A stretch of DNA of 64,000 nucleotides, taken from positions 1,178,001 to 1,242,000 of the forward strand of contig CP060239.1 in the NCBI GenBank assembly GCA_023898785.1, read 5' to 3'. Each line of letters opens with the position of its first letter. The first letter of the stretch is position 1. The position numbers and the translations under genes were made by a program. Of the stretch, positions 9,717 to 19,488 are shown piece by piece. The notes below the pieces were generated by a model. It saw only the letters and a program-made list of their open reading frames with translations. It was not told the DNA's origin and did not search any database. This DNA is from Rhodospirillales bacterium. Its GTDB lineage: Bacteria; Pseudomonadota; Alphaproteobacteria; Micavibrionales; Micavibrionaceae.

Positions 9717-10574
9717 ATGAAGATTACAGACTTCGATATTTATAAAGATTTGCTCAAGGAAAAATCCGGACTTGTTTTAAGTCAGGATAAATCCTATTTG
9801 GTGGAATCTCGTCTTAACCCTGTGGCTAAAAAATGGGGTTACGATTCACTTGAGGCGATGACGATGACCCTGCAGGGCGTACCAGATAAAGAGCTGGTTC
9901 GTGATATTGTAGAGGCGATGACAACCAATGAGACCTCGTTCTTTCGTGATTCCCGTCCCTTTGATCTGTTTAAAGATACGGTTTTAAAATATATGAAAGA
10001 GGCCCGTGCTCCGCGTAGACGTCTGCGCATATGGTGCGCCGCTGCATCAAGCGGGCAAGAGCCTTATACGATTGCCATGCTTTTAAAAGAAGCGGCGATG
10101 GAATTTCCAGGCTGGAGTTTTGAGATTATCGCTACAGACATTTCGCATGACATTCTCAACCTTGCCCGTGAGGGGAGATATACGCAATTTGAAGTGCAGC
10201 GCGGTCTGCCTATTCAACTGCTTATGAAATATTTTACACAAGACGGTGATCGCTGGCAGATTAAAGACGATATTCGTAAAATGGTCAAATATGACTATTT
10301 CAACTTGCTGGACCCTATGACCAAACTTGGTACGTTTGATATTATTTTCTGCCGTAATGTGCTGATCTATTTTGATGAGCAGACGAAGGGCGCCGTGCTG
10401 AACAAAATGGCCCAGCAAATTGAAAAAGACGGCTTTTTGTTTTTGGGCGGGGCGGAAACAGTTTTGGGCATTACCGACTCTTTCAAACCTATTCCCGATA
10501 GGCGCGGTCTTTACGCCGTTGAAGGCAGTCCTCTTTTGAAAATATCACAAACCGATACGCAAGCTCTTGCTTAA
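9717..10574 (+). CDS. cheR: Chemotaxis protein methyltransferase CheR
   Basis: This 285-aa protein has an N-terminal helical CheR domain with the SFFRDSRPF segment and an S-adenosylmethionine-binding fold with RIWCAAASSGQEPYT, ATDISHDIL and FDIIFCRNVLIYF, all diagnostic of CheR. It methylates receptor glutamates in the adaptation loop with CheB. No C-terminal TPR domain is present. It is the last gene of the chemotaxis operon; CheZ lies apart at 30051. Confidence 0.95.
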   Translation: MKITDFDIYKDLLKEKSGLVLSQDKSYLVESRLNPVAKKWGYDSLEAMTMTLQGVPDKELVRDIVEAMTTNETSFFRDSRPFDLFKDTVLKYMKEARAPRRRLRIWCAAASSGQEPYTIAMLLKEAAMEFPGWSFEIIATDISHDILNLAREGRYTQFEVQRGLPIQLLMKYFTQDGDRWQIKDDIRKMVKYDYFNLLDPMTKLGTFDIIFCRNVLIYFDEQTKGAVLNKMAQQIEKDGFLFLGGAETVLGITDSFKPIPDRRGLYAVEGSPLLKISQTDTQALA

Positions 10575-10634
10575 GTTTGCTTAAAGGCTTAAATAATCAC
10601 GTCTGCAATCTTTAAAAACATAAGAGACGTGTCC

Positions 10635-12287
10635 ATGAGTTCTTCCGAAGTTTCACAAGCTGCCGCCCCAAATGATTTCCAAGAAAATATTATCCGCGAT
10701 CCGCGCGCGGTCAAAATCAAGCGTGCTTTAATATCGGTATCCAATAAAAACGGCATGGAGGATTTCGCACGAAAACTTGAAGCACACGGGGTGGAAATTC
10801 TTTCTACTGGTGGCACGGCCAAGATGCTTAAAGATGCAGGCATAGCGGTCAAGGATGTATCCGAACATACCGGATTTCCTGAAATTATGGATGGGCGCAT
10901 TAAAACATTGCACCCGAGTGTGCATGGCGGCATTTTAGCACGGCGCAGTGACAAGGCGCATGTGCAGGCGATGGAAGACAATGATATTGTCGATATTGAT
11001 ATGGTTGTCGTTAATCTCTATCCGTTCATGGAAACGGTTCAAAGCGGCAAAAATTATGATGAATGTATAGAGAATATCGATATTGGCGGTCCGGCGATGA
11101 TCCGCGCAGCGGCCAAGAATCATGAGTTTGTCGCTGTGATTACCGATCCGCAGGATTATGATAAAGTTTTGACGGACATGGATCACCATGACGGGGCGGT
11201 GACATATAAGACACGCAAAGCTTTGGCTGCGACAGCATATGCGCTTACCGCAACATATGATTCCAATATTGCCAGTTGGTTTGTTGAGCAGATGGGGGAT
11301 GATTTTGGCTTTCCAAGACGGATCAGCTTTTCGGGGACGCTGAAACAAACGCTGCGCTATGGCGAGAACCCGCATCAAAATGCGGCGCTTTATACGGTTG
11401 ATGGCTCTGTACGTCCCGGCGCTGCGCGCGCAACGCAAACTCAGGGGAAAGAGCTGTCTTATAACAATCTCAACGATACGGATGCGGCGTTTGAGCTTGT
11501 AGCCGAATTTGATGAGCCGGCGGTGGCGATTATCAAACATGCGAACCCGTGCGGCGTAGCGATGGCTGATGATATGCTGGAGGCTTACAAGCGCGCTTTT
11601 GCCTGCGACCCGGTGAGCGCCTTTGGCGGGATTATTGCGCTAAACCGCACTTTAACAAAAGACACGGCTGAAGCCATATTGCAGAAATTCTGTGAAGTAA
11701 TTATTGCACCCAATATTGCCGCCGATGCGATTGAAGTCCTGAAAGCCAAGAAGAATGTGCGGGTGCTGACCACAGGCGGGATGCCGAATTTGACGCAAAA
11801 ACGCCGGATGGTCACGCGCATTGCGGGCGGCTTGCTGGTGCAGGATTCCGATAACGGGCAAACATTGGAAGACGATTTGAAGGTGGTTACGGACCGCGAA
11901 CCGACCAAAGAAGAACTTAAAGACATGCTGTTTGCTTTCCGCGTGGCCAAGCATGTGAAGTCCAATGCGATTGTTTATGCCAAAGGTGGCGCGACTGTGG
12001 GTATTGGCGCCGGACAGATGAGCCGGGTGGACAGCGCACGCATTGCGGCGTGGAAATCCGCCGAAGCAGCCAGAGAGCTGGGCCTTGATGAACCGCTGGC
12101 CAAAGGCTCGGTTGTGGCTTCGGATGCGTTTTTCCCGTTTGCCGATGGGCTGATAAGCGCGGCGGAAGCCGGCGTTACGGCAGTTATTCAGCCGGGCGGG
12201 TCTATCCGCGATGAGGAAGTCATCGAAGCGGCGAATGAACGCGGCCTTGCCATGGTGATGACTGGCATGCGGCACTTTAGGCATTAA
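10635..12287 (+). CDS. purH: Bifunctional IMP cyclohydrolase/AICAR formyltransferase
   Basis: This 550-aa enzyme performs the last two steps of de novo purine synthesis. The N-terminal cyclohydrolase half begins [20 protein letters not shown] with STGGTA and [12 protein letters not shown]; the C-terminal transformylase contains [13 protein letters not shown] and KHANPCGVA. The tail [10 protein letters not shown] and IQPGGSIRD is intact. I use the ATG at 10635; an in-frame GTG six bases upstream is also possible, with AAGAGACG upstream of either. The first 25 residues precede the conserved domain and may be a short extension. Confidence 0.95.
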   Translation: MSSSEVSQAAAPNDFQENIIRDPRAVKIKRALISVSNKNGMEDFARKLEAHGVEILSTGGTAKMLKDAGIAVKDVSEHTGFPEIMDGRIKTLHPSVHGGILARRSDKAHVQAMEDNDIVDIDMVVVNLYPFMETVQSGKNYDECIENIDIGGPAMIRAAAKNHEFVAVITDPQDYDKVLTDMDHHDGAVTYKTRKALAATAYALTATYDSNIASWFVEQMGDDFGFPRRISFSGTLKQTLRYGENPHQNAALYTVDGSVRPGAARATQTQGKELSYNNLNDTDAAFELVAEFDEPAVAIIKHANPCGVAMADDMLEAYKRAFACDPVSAFGGIIALNRTLTKDTAEAILQKFCEVIIAPNIAADAIEVLKAKKNVRVLTTGGMPNLTQKRRMVTRIAGGLLVQDSDNGQTLEDDLKVVTDREPTKEELKDMLFAFRVAKHVKSNAIVYAKGGATVGIGAGQMSRVDSARIAAWKSAEAARELGLDEPLAKGSVVASDAFFPFADGLISAAEAGVTAVIQPGGSIRDEEVIEAANERGLAMVMTGMRHFRH

Positions 12288-12303
12288 TATCCCTTCTTAT
12301 GAT

Positions 12304-12459
12304 GTCATCCCGGAGGCGATGCGACTTGTCCGCCGAAGTCTTGGCGTAGGCGGAAGCATTGCTTAAACATCCGGGATCCATATGCGAACCGCTTTTAGCG
12401 GTTCTCTTTTCCCAGATCCCCGCTATGCCAGACCGCTTCGCGGTCGCTGCGGGGATGAC
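12304..12459. repeat. Extragenic palindromic repeat, type B (GTCATCCCGG...CGGGGATGAC)
   Basis: The element opens GTCATCCCGGAGGCGATG and closes TGCGGGGATGAC, with internal complementary pieces CCGGGATCC / GATCCCCG and GACCGCTTCGCGGTC. It is an imperfect dispersed hairpin element immediately downstream of purH. A shorter relative lies at 57111-57162. Confidence 0.7.
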
Positions 12460-12504
12460 GCCCCGTAAACTTTTTCCATATTTTTATAATTCTTAACGGT
12501 TTTG

Positions 12505-12519
12505 TTAAGACTTTTTTAA
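12505..12519. promoter_or_regulatory. CtrA-type binding box
   Basis: A perfect TTAA-N7-TTAA followed by C lies about 230 bases upstream of the 164-aa gene. This is the alphaproteobacterial CtrA recognition pattern, and chpT at 3857 shows the relay is encoded. It suggests cell-cycle or motility-linked control of the 12748-18833 operon; binding is not shown. Confidence 0.4.
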
Positions 12520-12747
12520 CCCTGCATCTATACCATGAGAACTGAAATATAAGGGCGCAGTGTTTTAAGTGTGCGTCCGGACGGATGAAAAACCCGGTTA
12601 AGAGGTTGAAAATCCAAGATAATAAGAGGGTATGAAAAAGACAGGTTTTCAAGGCTTAATACACGAAATCCCCTTTCATTCCCCCTTACTAAAGAATAAC
12701 CCGCAGACACCATAGATAGATGTCTGCAAAGATGAAAAAGGTTTTAT

Positions 12748-13242
12748 ATGGGATTTTGGTTACCATTCTTGGCACTCGCAGGCGGTGGCTGGTACGGCGC
12801 CAACAAATTGAGCGATGGTGCGCTGAACGAAACGGCTGGCGCGTTTATCAGCGACAGCGCCTCGAACCTTGGAGGAAAGGTTGTTGATGGCGCGCTCGAT
12901 AAAGCCGGGCTGGATGATGATTCCGCTATGGGCAATTTCTTTAAAGACCACTGGGGCAAAACACTTTTAGGCGCGGGCGGCTTGCTCGGCGCGATGAAAC
13001 TCCCCAAACCTTTACGCGGCCTTGCTATGGCCGCAGCTGTGGTTATCGGTCTTGTCACGATCGTACAACATTATTCATCGGAAAAACTTCAGGGTGATTT
13101 TGAGGTCGCCGGGGCCGATACGCAGGAACTGGCTTTGCCTAATGTTCCTTCACGGAATAACCCTGAATATGTCCTGCAAAACAAAAACGGGGCCTTTGAT
13201 TTGGGAATTGATTTTAGAGCGCCGGAAGCGGAGCCATCATAA
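12748..13242 (+). CDS. Small glycine/alanine-rich membrane protein, unknown function
   Basis: This 164-aa protein was not recognised as a known family. It has a hydrophobic glycine-rich N-terminus (FWLPFLALAGGGWYGANKL), an amphipathic alanine-rich part, a second apolar region (about 70-108: LLGAGGLLGAMKLPKPLRGL and the following AMAAAVVIGLVTIV) and a polar C-tail. The apolar region resembles in style the C-terminal membrane region of the 1841-aa protein encoded 65 bases downstream (WKAGIIGVAGFFGIGKFLKK), so the two may be related or assemble together. AAAAAGG precedes the ATG. Confidence 0.7.
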   Translation: MGFWLPFLALAGGGWYGANKLSDGALNETAGAFISDSASNLGGKVVDGALDKAGLDDDSAMGNFFKDHWGKTLLGAGGLLGAMKLPKPLRGLAMAAAVVIGLVTIVQHYSSEKLQGDFEVAGADTQELALPNVPSRNNPEYVLQNKNGAFDLGIDFRAPEAEPS

Positions 13243-13307
13243 GAATTTTAATAATAAGTCCGTAAAAAAGGGCGTGAATAAAAAGAGTAATTTAAGAGGG
13301 TATTGAA

Positions 13308-16300
13308 ATGGCCGATACGGCAGAAGAAAAGAGAAAGAAGGACGAAGAGAGCATAACGGATATTATGTCTATGCTATATGGCGGCGGCTACGCCTACTAT
13401 CGCCCTGCCTCTTTCAGGCCTGCTGTCCTTACCTCTGATGACAATGAAAGCCCTGCTGCAGACGCGGTTACCCCTGTTGCCGTTACGACCGGGGCAGCAG
13501 GCGCGGCTGTGGCTACTCAACAGACAGAACCGGAAACAACGGAAACGGTTATGGAGCTGCGCGGAAGCGATGGCCAGCTTATAGCTCTTGATCCGGCGGT
13601 TCTTGAAGGGCCGCTGGCGGCGCGGCATCGTTTTGCGAGTAATGATCCGCGCCTGACATTGACAAAGGAAGATATTGATAATGGCGCGGATAAAGCGCTG
13701 TTTGACTTCTGGCAAGAGAAAAAAGACGCGGCCAAGCTTTCTTTTGAAGTTGATACCAGTCTGTTTTCTGGAGAATTGAAAGAAGACGATCTCTTAAAGA
13801 ACAAAAGCTTCGAAGAGGCCGCCAAAGTTCTTTATGAGATGGAGCATGGTAAAGGCGCGGCAGCACCCAAAAAAGGTTATAGCGAATGGGGCATGCAATA
13901 CATGTCCGATGTGCAAACCCGCATTGCCGATGGTATCAGCACATATAGCGATTTGAATAATCGAACGGCTGACCAAAACGTTGCCATGCTCTATATGATG
14001 AATGTTATCGACCATAAAAACACTTCAATGTCAGGAGTGTGGCGTGGCATCAAATCCATGGCCACGGACTACGTGAGTTGGGGCATTGCCGGTGCATCAT
14101 TTGTAACAGGCTTTTTCTCAGGTGGCGCAGGTTGGGTTGCTGGTGGTACTGCTTTGGCTGCACGTGCGGCAGCGCTTGCTCCGAAAATGGCCGGCAGCGC
14201 CTTTGGCTTAGCCCTTAAGAACAAAGTTACGCAACAAATTACCACTAAAGTTGCAAACACGGCCATTGTACAAAACATTGCCCAGCACAAAGCGACACAA
14301 TTTATTGCCAATCATGCGGTGACCAAGGCCTTGACGAGTGAGGCAGCCGTTACAGCCGGACAAGCCGCTATTACAGGCGCAGCTGTTGAAAGTTTGCTTT
14401 CAGACAGATATCTGACATATGAAATTGAGAATAAAGGCCATCAGGCGCTTGGTGACAATAACTATGAATATAGTTTAGGGCGCGGTGTGAATGCTCTGGT
14501 TATGGGCGGTACATTTGGCTGGGTCCTTGGACGCGGTGGTGGCGCTCTTGGGCACAGCCTTGGCAAAAAATTCAAAAAGAACGCCGATGGTGTGGCCGAT
14601 GAAGCAGCGGCACCTGAAGCCGAAGCCAAAACCGAAGCCAAAACCGAAGCCAAAACCGAAGCCAAAGCCGAAGCCGAGACGCTGAAAACCGATACGCCGA
14701 AGGTGGATGAGCCGGTGGTGGAGCCTGTCAAAACGGATGAGCCGGTGGCAACATCGCCGGAAGCCGACAATATTGCGACTGAACCGCCAGAGGTTGAGTT
14801 TCCTGATACCAAGGCGGAGAATGAAGAAAAATATAGTGAATATTTCCCCACAAGCGGACCCAAGGATAGGGTTTCGCCCAAGGATGTCGTTGATCACCTA
14901 GAACGCGTAAAAAACAATTCCTCTAGAGATGTAAATCAGGATGATCACGTTGAAGTGACACTCACGGGAACAAGAGAGCAGGTTAATAAAGTTATTGATC
15001 GTCTTGGTGGTGGCAGTGGTGGTGCTCCGGCGGAGACAGCAGGGACGACGCGCGCGGCGGAAGTTGAGACGGGCGCGCCAGCGCCAGAGGCAGGGGCAAA
15101 GCCCGGCAAAGCTGCGGATGATGGTAAAGCGACAGAGACGGTGGAAGCGGTGGAGCCGGAAGCGGTGACAAAAAAACCGGAAGCGACAACCGCTGGTGCA
15201 GATGAGGTTCCCCTCACACACACACCACCGAAAAAGGCGAATAACAAGGCAAACCTTATCGATGCTCCTGAGCGTAGCTGGATACACAAAGTCATTCATT
15301 GGTTTCCTGTGACCAGAATCGGCGCATGGATTCCGGGCTCCGTAAACCCGGCAGGCCACCTTCCACAGGAGTTGAGTTTCAAAAGATATATCAACAGCTA
15401 TATCAATACAGTTGACGATCTCATTCTTGGTAAATCAGCCGGGGAAGGCGCTGGCGGGGCAAATCAGCGAACAGCCCAAAACATTGCTAAAAGAACCAAG
15501 AGCGTTATCGGCGATAACGGCACGTTAAAAGATCTTGATGTCATCTTTAACAAGTTAGACGAGGATTTGAAAAATATCGCCAGCCGGGTCGATGTTGGCG
15601 GACCGGAAAGCCTGACGAAAAAGCAAGCTCAGGAAATGGCGATTGACGTTGTAGAAAACTTTACAACAAACCACAAAGTCGCCTTAAAAGAGTTCAATGA
15701 CGCCCTTTCCGGCATTACAGCGGAAATGAAACTGGAAAGCCAGCTTGCCGAAAAAATAGACTTGCTCAAATTCGGACAGCAAAAAAGTAGTGACGTCAAG
15801 CCCGACCCCGGTAAACTGGCCGATGAAGCTGAAGTCCTTATAGACCGCTACGAACAAACAACCGGGCGAGATTTTATAGGCAAAGAAGAGCGCATCCAAT
15901 TTATTCGAAACGGTGCGCAGTTGAGAGGCTCTGATAAAAAATGGGAGCAGTGGCGCATTGATAGAATGGACGGTAAAAATCAGTATTTTTATCTTCCGAG
16001 CTATCAGGCCAATGCGATGTTCCAAGATGCGAAGGGCCTACAAGCGACCGTGCATTCTTTGCTTGACGATAATTTCGCCACGGGTGAATACGCCAAAGAG
16101 CTTGCCGAAGGCCTTAAACACCCGGAAACCGACGTTCAAAGCCATGCCTTCACCAATACCGTTGATTTATTGATCAACCAAACCCGTGGCGCCCGCATGC
16201 GCAGAGAAAACCGTGATGCCTCGCAAAATCTGTTCTGGTTTATGCGGGGTGCCGCCAAGCCCGATACCGACCTTATTGAGATCAACCGCAAAGTGAATGT

Positions 16301-18833
16301 TCTAAGTATAGGATATGATAACCCCTATAAGCGTACCTACCATGAAACATTGCCTGGCGGGCAGCCCAACAATATGGAATGGTCGATCATGGATGTCGAG
16401 AAGATGGATCCGGCAGATGCGAATCTGGCAGACAAATTGCTTGGGATTTCTGACACGGCATATACACAGGGCAATGAACATTTGTTCCTTGAGGCCTTTA
16501 AACGCCTCAACCAACGGTCCATCAAAAAAGGCTCTGACGGCGTAGTAAGCGGTGAGCGAGTCCTCATCAAAGCGTTTATATCCAAACTGAATGGGATGAG
16601 GGCTTTGCGTAAGGCTGCCGGACCCCACTATGAACATTACGAGAAAGCGATACGCGCTCTGGAAGATGCAACGCATTCTCCCTATGAATATGCGCAGCGA
16701 GAAGTGCATTCCATGTATGCCCGAGGCAGTTATATACCGTACCACGCGCGCAAATTTGTAGGTAGAGGCAGCGCAATATCAACACCCGGGCAGATGTACG
16801 TCACTGCGTGGCGAAGCAAAGCTACTCAAGCTTATATCAAAAGCAGGCTCTTTGGTGGACAGATTAAGCAGCAAAAAATCGATGAAGAAAACAGCATCTT
16901 CTACCCGACATGGAAGTATGCAGGCCTGGTGGGAGAAGATGCAAAAGGGTGGGCAAAATGGAGCGCACGGCTTTCGCGTATCCCTGGATACAACCTTGCT
17001 ACGGACCCTTTAAGATTAGGCTACCATACCACTAAGTACCTGATGACTAACCGTTTTGCGCATGAAATGGCTATAAATGTCGGTTATTTTGGCCTTCAGG
17101 CTTGGGCTGTGGAAGAAGGGCTTGAAGCGGCCGGTTCATATTTCATTCCAGAATACTGGAATGATACCTGGATAACCGACGAGGAAGGGAATATCGATAT
17201 ATTGGGGTTCCGGCCCGATATTGCAAATCGCTTTGCAGAATATGCTGTTATGTGGCCGGTCGAGGCCGCTCTGACGCCTGCTCGCTGGACTTTTAGTGCG
17301 TATGATTGGGCGATTGAAAAAGCGTTAGGGAAGGAAAATGATGGCCTGTTCGGCACGGGGCTGGAATCCAAACACCTTTCTTTGTATCAAGACCTTCCTT
17401 ATACAAAAGATCTTTTTGGCAAAAAGCACAGTCTTGCGAGTGGTTTTGTAACCCTATTGGGAGACCGCTGGGATGATGTTGAAAATCATAGCACCCCTTC
17501 CGATGCTTCCACTCCGGAAGCGAAAGACCAGCAGCAGGCGATTGATGTGCCGCCTGATGTGGACGCGGCGTTTATCAGAAACACGCTGGACCCCAACATT
17601 GCGAAGCGGAAAACCGAGGTGGAGATTGCCGAAAGCGCATTGAAGACCGCGCAGAGAGACCATGCCCGTTTGAAGAAAATCGCCGGTAAGGACGATTCTG
17701 ACGTGAACATAACGGCCCGTGACGATGCGGAGACTGCCAAAAAGAATGCTCAAACTGCTTTGGAGCGGCATGAGACCACTCTGGAAGCTCTCCAGTTTGA
17801 GCGCACAAAGGCGGTGATTGCGTTTAGAGCCTCGAAGTTTAAGGATGATCCCGGCCTTCAAAGCAAGATCACCGCAATTTTGTGGGACATGCAAGATGCC
17901 GGGCCGAAGATCAGCAAAAAATTTGACTTGCTGGACGACGCGTTGTTTACCGGGGCTCTGGACCTGGCCGGTAAAGAGGGCGAGTACACGAAAAAAGACC
18001 TTCAAGGGGCCATTACCAAGGTCTTCCCGGCTGATAAAAAGAGCCGCAAGAACGATCAGGAAAACCAGCCCTATAGCCAGGGCGGTACGCGCCCGAGCGA
18101 GAGCTTCGGCAAGATGGCCGAGGACGGTGTTAACTGGGCTCTGGACTGGACCGGCGCAGATGCCAAGAGCGGGTGGCTGGGCCGGACGTTTAACAAGCTT
18201 GGCGATTGGGGCCGGGCGTTTGGGGGCTTCTGGGGCGACCTTTCCACCCCGTGGAAGGCCGGCATTATTGGCGTTGCGGGCTTTTTCGGCATTGGCAAGT
18301 TTTTGAAAAAGCAGCTCGGCGCGTTTGGGAATCTTCCGTTTGTCGGGCTTATTCTTGGGCTGATCGGCTTTGCGCTCACCGGTAAAGCAGCGCATGCCTA
18401 CATGAACCGCCCGAAAAAAGGCAGCGTGCAGGGCACGAACGGTTTTAACCCCAATCCAACCGAAGACAGCCAGAAACATGGCGAGAAAAAAGCCACGATG
18501 GGAGGCGTTAAGACCACTGGTAAGTTTACAGTCATGAAAGGTCAAAAAGTTACGGATACGCGTGAAATCGAGACCGGTATGTATGCCGTGCAGGCTAATA
18601 CTTCCGGCAAAAAAGGCTTTGCGCCCCGGAATGTCGTCTATCTAATGACCAATGACGGCATTGGCGATAGTGCCCTGGAAGATCAGGCGAAGACGGCGCG
18701 CCATATTCCGGTCGGGCTGAAAAATGTGATCTCCGCCAAGGACAGCGCGTTTGACGGTATCACGCATGACAACAGAGCGCTGCGCCGCACCAGTGCCAAC
18801 GATTTCGAATATGACGCGCCGGCGGTTGCTTAA
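13308..18833 (+). CDS. Giant 1841-aa membrane-associated protein, unknown function
   Basis: No known family was recognised. The protein has an acidic Ala/Thr-rich N-terminus (1-85), an apolar glycine/alanine-rich membrane stretch (about 255-300), a tandem EAKT repeat (about 437-457), a long low-complexity Ala/Glu/Pro linker to about 640, a helical mixed-charge middle (about 650-1390), a coiled-coil candidate (about 1434-1505), a glycine-rich apolar region with two probable membrane segments (about 1650-1700) and a polar C-terminal domain. No cleavable signal peptide is visible. AAGAGGG precedes the ATG. Size, repeats and membrane segments suggest a large structural or secreted surface protein, but this is inference. 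A long antisense frame at 17454-18545 is a codon-bias shadow. Confidence 0.85.
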   Translation: MADTAEEKRKKDEESITDIMSMLYGGGYAYYRPASFRPAVLTSDDNESPAADAVTPVAVTTGAAGAAVATQQTEPETTETVMELRGSDGQLIALDPAVLEGPLAARHRFASNDPRLTLTKEDIDNGADKALFDFWQEKKDAAKLSFEVDTSLFSGELKEDDLLKNKSFEEAAKVLYEMEHGKGAAAPKKGYSEWGMQYMSDVQTRIADGISTYSDLNNRTADQNVAMLYMMNVIDHKNTSMSGVWRGIKSMATDYVSWGIAGASFVTGFFSGGAGWVAGGTALAARAAALAPKMAGSAFGLALKNKVTQQITTKVANTAIVQNIAQHKATQFIANHAVTKALTSEAAVTAGQAAITGAAVESLLSDRYLTYEIENKGHQALGDNNYEYSLGRGVNALVMGGTFGWVLGRGGGALGHSLGKKFKKNADGVADEAAAPEAEAKTEAKTEAKTEAKAEAETLKTDTPKVDEPVVEPVKTDEPVATSPEADNIATEPPEVEFPDTKAENEEKYSEYFPTSGPKDRVSPKDVVDHLERVKNNSSRDVNQDDHVEVTLTGTREQVNKVIDRLGGGSGGAPAETAGTTRAAEVETGAPAPEAGAKPGKAADDGKATETVEAVEPEAVTKKPEATTAGADEVPLTHTPPKKANNKANLIDAPERSWIHKVIHWFPVTRIGAWIPGSVNPAGHLPQELSFKRYINSYINTVDDLILGKSAGEGAGGANQRTAQNIAKRTKSVIGDNGTLKDLDVIFNKLDEDLKNIASRVDVGGPESLTKKQAQEMAIDVVENFTTNHKVALKEFNDALSGITAEMKLESQLAEKIDLLKFGQQKSSDVKPDPGKLADEAEVLIDRYEQTTGRDFIGKEERIQFIRNGAQLRGSDKKWEQWRIDRMDGKNQYFYLPSYQANAMFQDAKGLQATVHSLLDDNFATGEYAKELAEGLKHPETDVQSHAFTNTVDLLINQTRGARMRRENRDASQNLFWFMRGAAKPDTDLIEINRKVNVLSIGYDNPYKRTYHETLPGGQPNNMEWSIMDVEKMDPADANLADKLLGISDTAYTQGNEHLFLEAFKRLNQRSIKKGSDGVVSGERVLIKAFISKLNGMRALRKAAGPHYEHYEKAIRALEDATHSPYEYAQREVHSMYARGSYIPYHARKFVGRGSAISTPGQMYVTAWRSKATQAYIKSRLFGGQIKQQKIDEENSIFYPTWKYAGLVGEDAKGWAKWSARLSRIPGYNLATDPLRLGYHTTKYLMTNRFAHEMAINVGYFGLQAWAVEEGLEAAGSYFIPEYWNDTWITDEEGNIDILGFRPDIANRFAEYAVMWPVEAALTPARWTFSAYDWAIEKALGKENDGLFGTGLESKHLSLYQDLPYTKDLFGKKHSLASGFVTLLGDRWDDVENHSTPSDASTPEAKDQQQAIDVPPDVDAAFIRNTLDPNIAKRKTEVEIAESALKTAQRDHARLKKIAGKDDSDVNITARDDAETAKKNAQTALERHETTLEALQFERTKAVIAFRASKFKDDPGLQSKITAILWDMQDAGPKISKKFDLLDDALFTGALDLAGKEGEYTKKDLQGAITKVFPADKKSRKNDQENQPYSQGGTRPSESFGKMAEDGVNWALDWTGADAKSGWLGRTFNKLGDWGRAFGGFWGDLSTPWKAGIIGVAGFFGIGKFLKKQLGAFGNLPFVGLILGLIGFALTGKAAHAYMNRPKKGSVQGTNGFNPNPTEDSQKHGEKKATMGGVKTTGKFTVMKGQKVTDTREIETGMYAVQANTSGKKGFAPRNVVYLMTNDGIGDSALEDQAKTARHIPVGLKNVISAKDSAFDGITHDNRALRRTSANDFEYDAPAVA
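14616..14676 (+). repeat. Tandem 12-bp repeat inside the giant gene
   Basis: About five near-perfect copies of GAAGCCAAAACC encode the EAKT tetrapeptide repeat in the linker of the 1841-aa protein. Such in-frame repeats can change copy number by slippage without breaking the frame. Confidence 0.8.
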
Positions 18834-18965
18834 GCTCTTACAGGCAAAGCTTATCAAGCCCTTTATCCGCCCTTGTCTAGATGCTATGATATTGTGTTGG
18901 GGTGCATATGCGCCCGGTTTCTATGCATCCATCCTTTCGCCCTTTTTTCCGGGCACATTCAAATT

Positions 18966-19334
18966 ATGACCGACAAACCTGAGCATAAAAAAGACAGTAT
19001 CAAGAAGGCCTTCACGCCCGGTGAAGCCAAGGACAAGCCGTCTTTGTTCCTGCCGGACGAGATGGATATTTACTGTAACAAAATTACCAAAGAAACATTT
19101 ATCTTTCATGGAAAGGCCATTGATTACGACGCTTTAGAGCGCATGGAATATGACCCCAAGACCCACGAGGTTGATGTTTTCTTAAAGGATGGCAGCGTTT
19201 TGGACCTGGGCGTGAAAATCCAGTGGCTAATCCGGCCTTATTTTACCAAAGCCGAGGAAGTGCAGATTGTTCAAACCAAAGACGGCGAGGCGATTGACGG
19301 GACATTCGTACCCATCACACATAAAGGTAAATAA
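18966..19334 (+). CDS. Conserved-looking 122-aa protein, paralogue of the gene at 19489
   Basis: The family is not recognised. The C-terminal halves of this protein and the next one align: MEYDPKTHEVDVFLKDGSVL and FEFDLDTNKLDFVMDDGDIR, then DLGVKIQ and DIGLPLS, then DGEAIDGTFVPI and TGEAKEGNYIPL. The pattern suggests a small beta-rich soluble domain. I chose the ATG at 18966, since the 31 extra residues from 18873 do not align with the paralogue; the ribosome-binding site is weak. It lies 132 bases after the giant gene and may belong to the same functional set. Confidence 0.75.
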   Translation: MTDKPEHKKDSIKKAFTPGEAKDKPSLFLPDEMDIYCNKITKETFIFHGKAIDYDALERMEYDPKTHEVDVFLKDGSVLDLGVKIQWLIRPYFTKAEEVQIVQTKDGEAIDGTFVPITHKGK

Positions 19335-19393
19335 AAGGTTAATATTCACCTTAAAGTTCGCATGTAAATTACTGAAAAATATAGATATTTTCT

Positions 19394-19423
19394 TTGATTT
19401 TTTGAAAAATGTCATGGTACAAT
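19394..19423 (+). promoter_or_regulatory. Candidate sigma-70 promoter for the 19489 gene
   Basis: TTGATT, 18 bases, TACAAT lies about 65 bases upstream of the start codon at 19489. The match is fair in an AT-rich gap. Confidence 0.4.
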
Positions 19424-19488
19424 ATATTTGTTAAAGGCGGACACAGGCAGATGTGGTCTTTCAATAAAAATGTGGTTATACTGCTGTT

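Larger units (their letters stand above)
12288..12747. other. Intergenic region with palindromic repeat and CtrA-like box
   Basis: This 460-base gap between purH and the giant-protein operon holds a composite palindromic repeat (12304-12459), a perfect TTAA-N7-TTAA box (12505-12519) and an untranslated leader of more than 200 bases. A 27-codon frame at 12632 has its Shine-Dalgarno-like GAGGG too close to the ATG and is not called a gene. Confidence 0.5.

Noticed and set aside
12632..12715. 27-codon frame starting MKKTGFQG
   Set aside because: GAGGG is only one or two bases from the ATG, too close for initiation, and the product is not conserved-looking.
17454..18545. Long minus-strand reading frame of 363 codons
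   Set aside because: It lies wholly inside the giant plus-strand gene, lacks a ribosome-binding site and has no family pattern; composition explains it.
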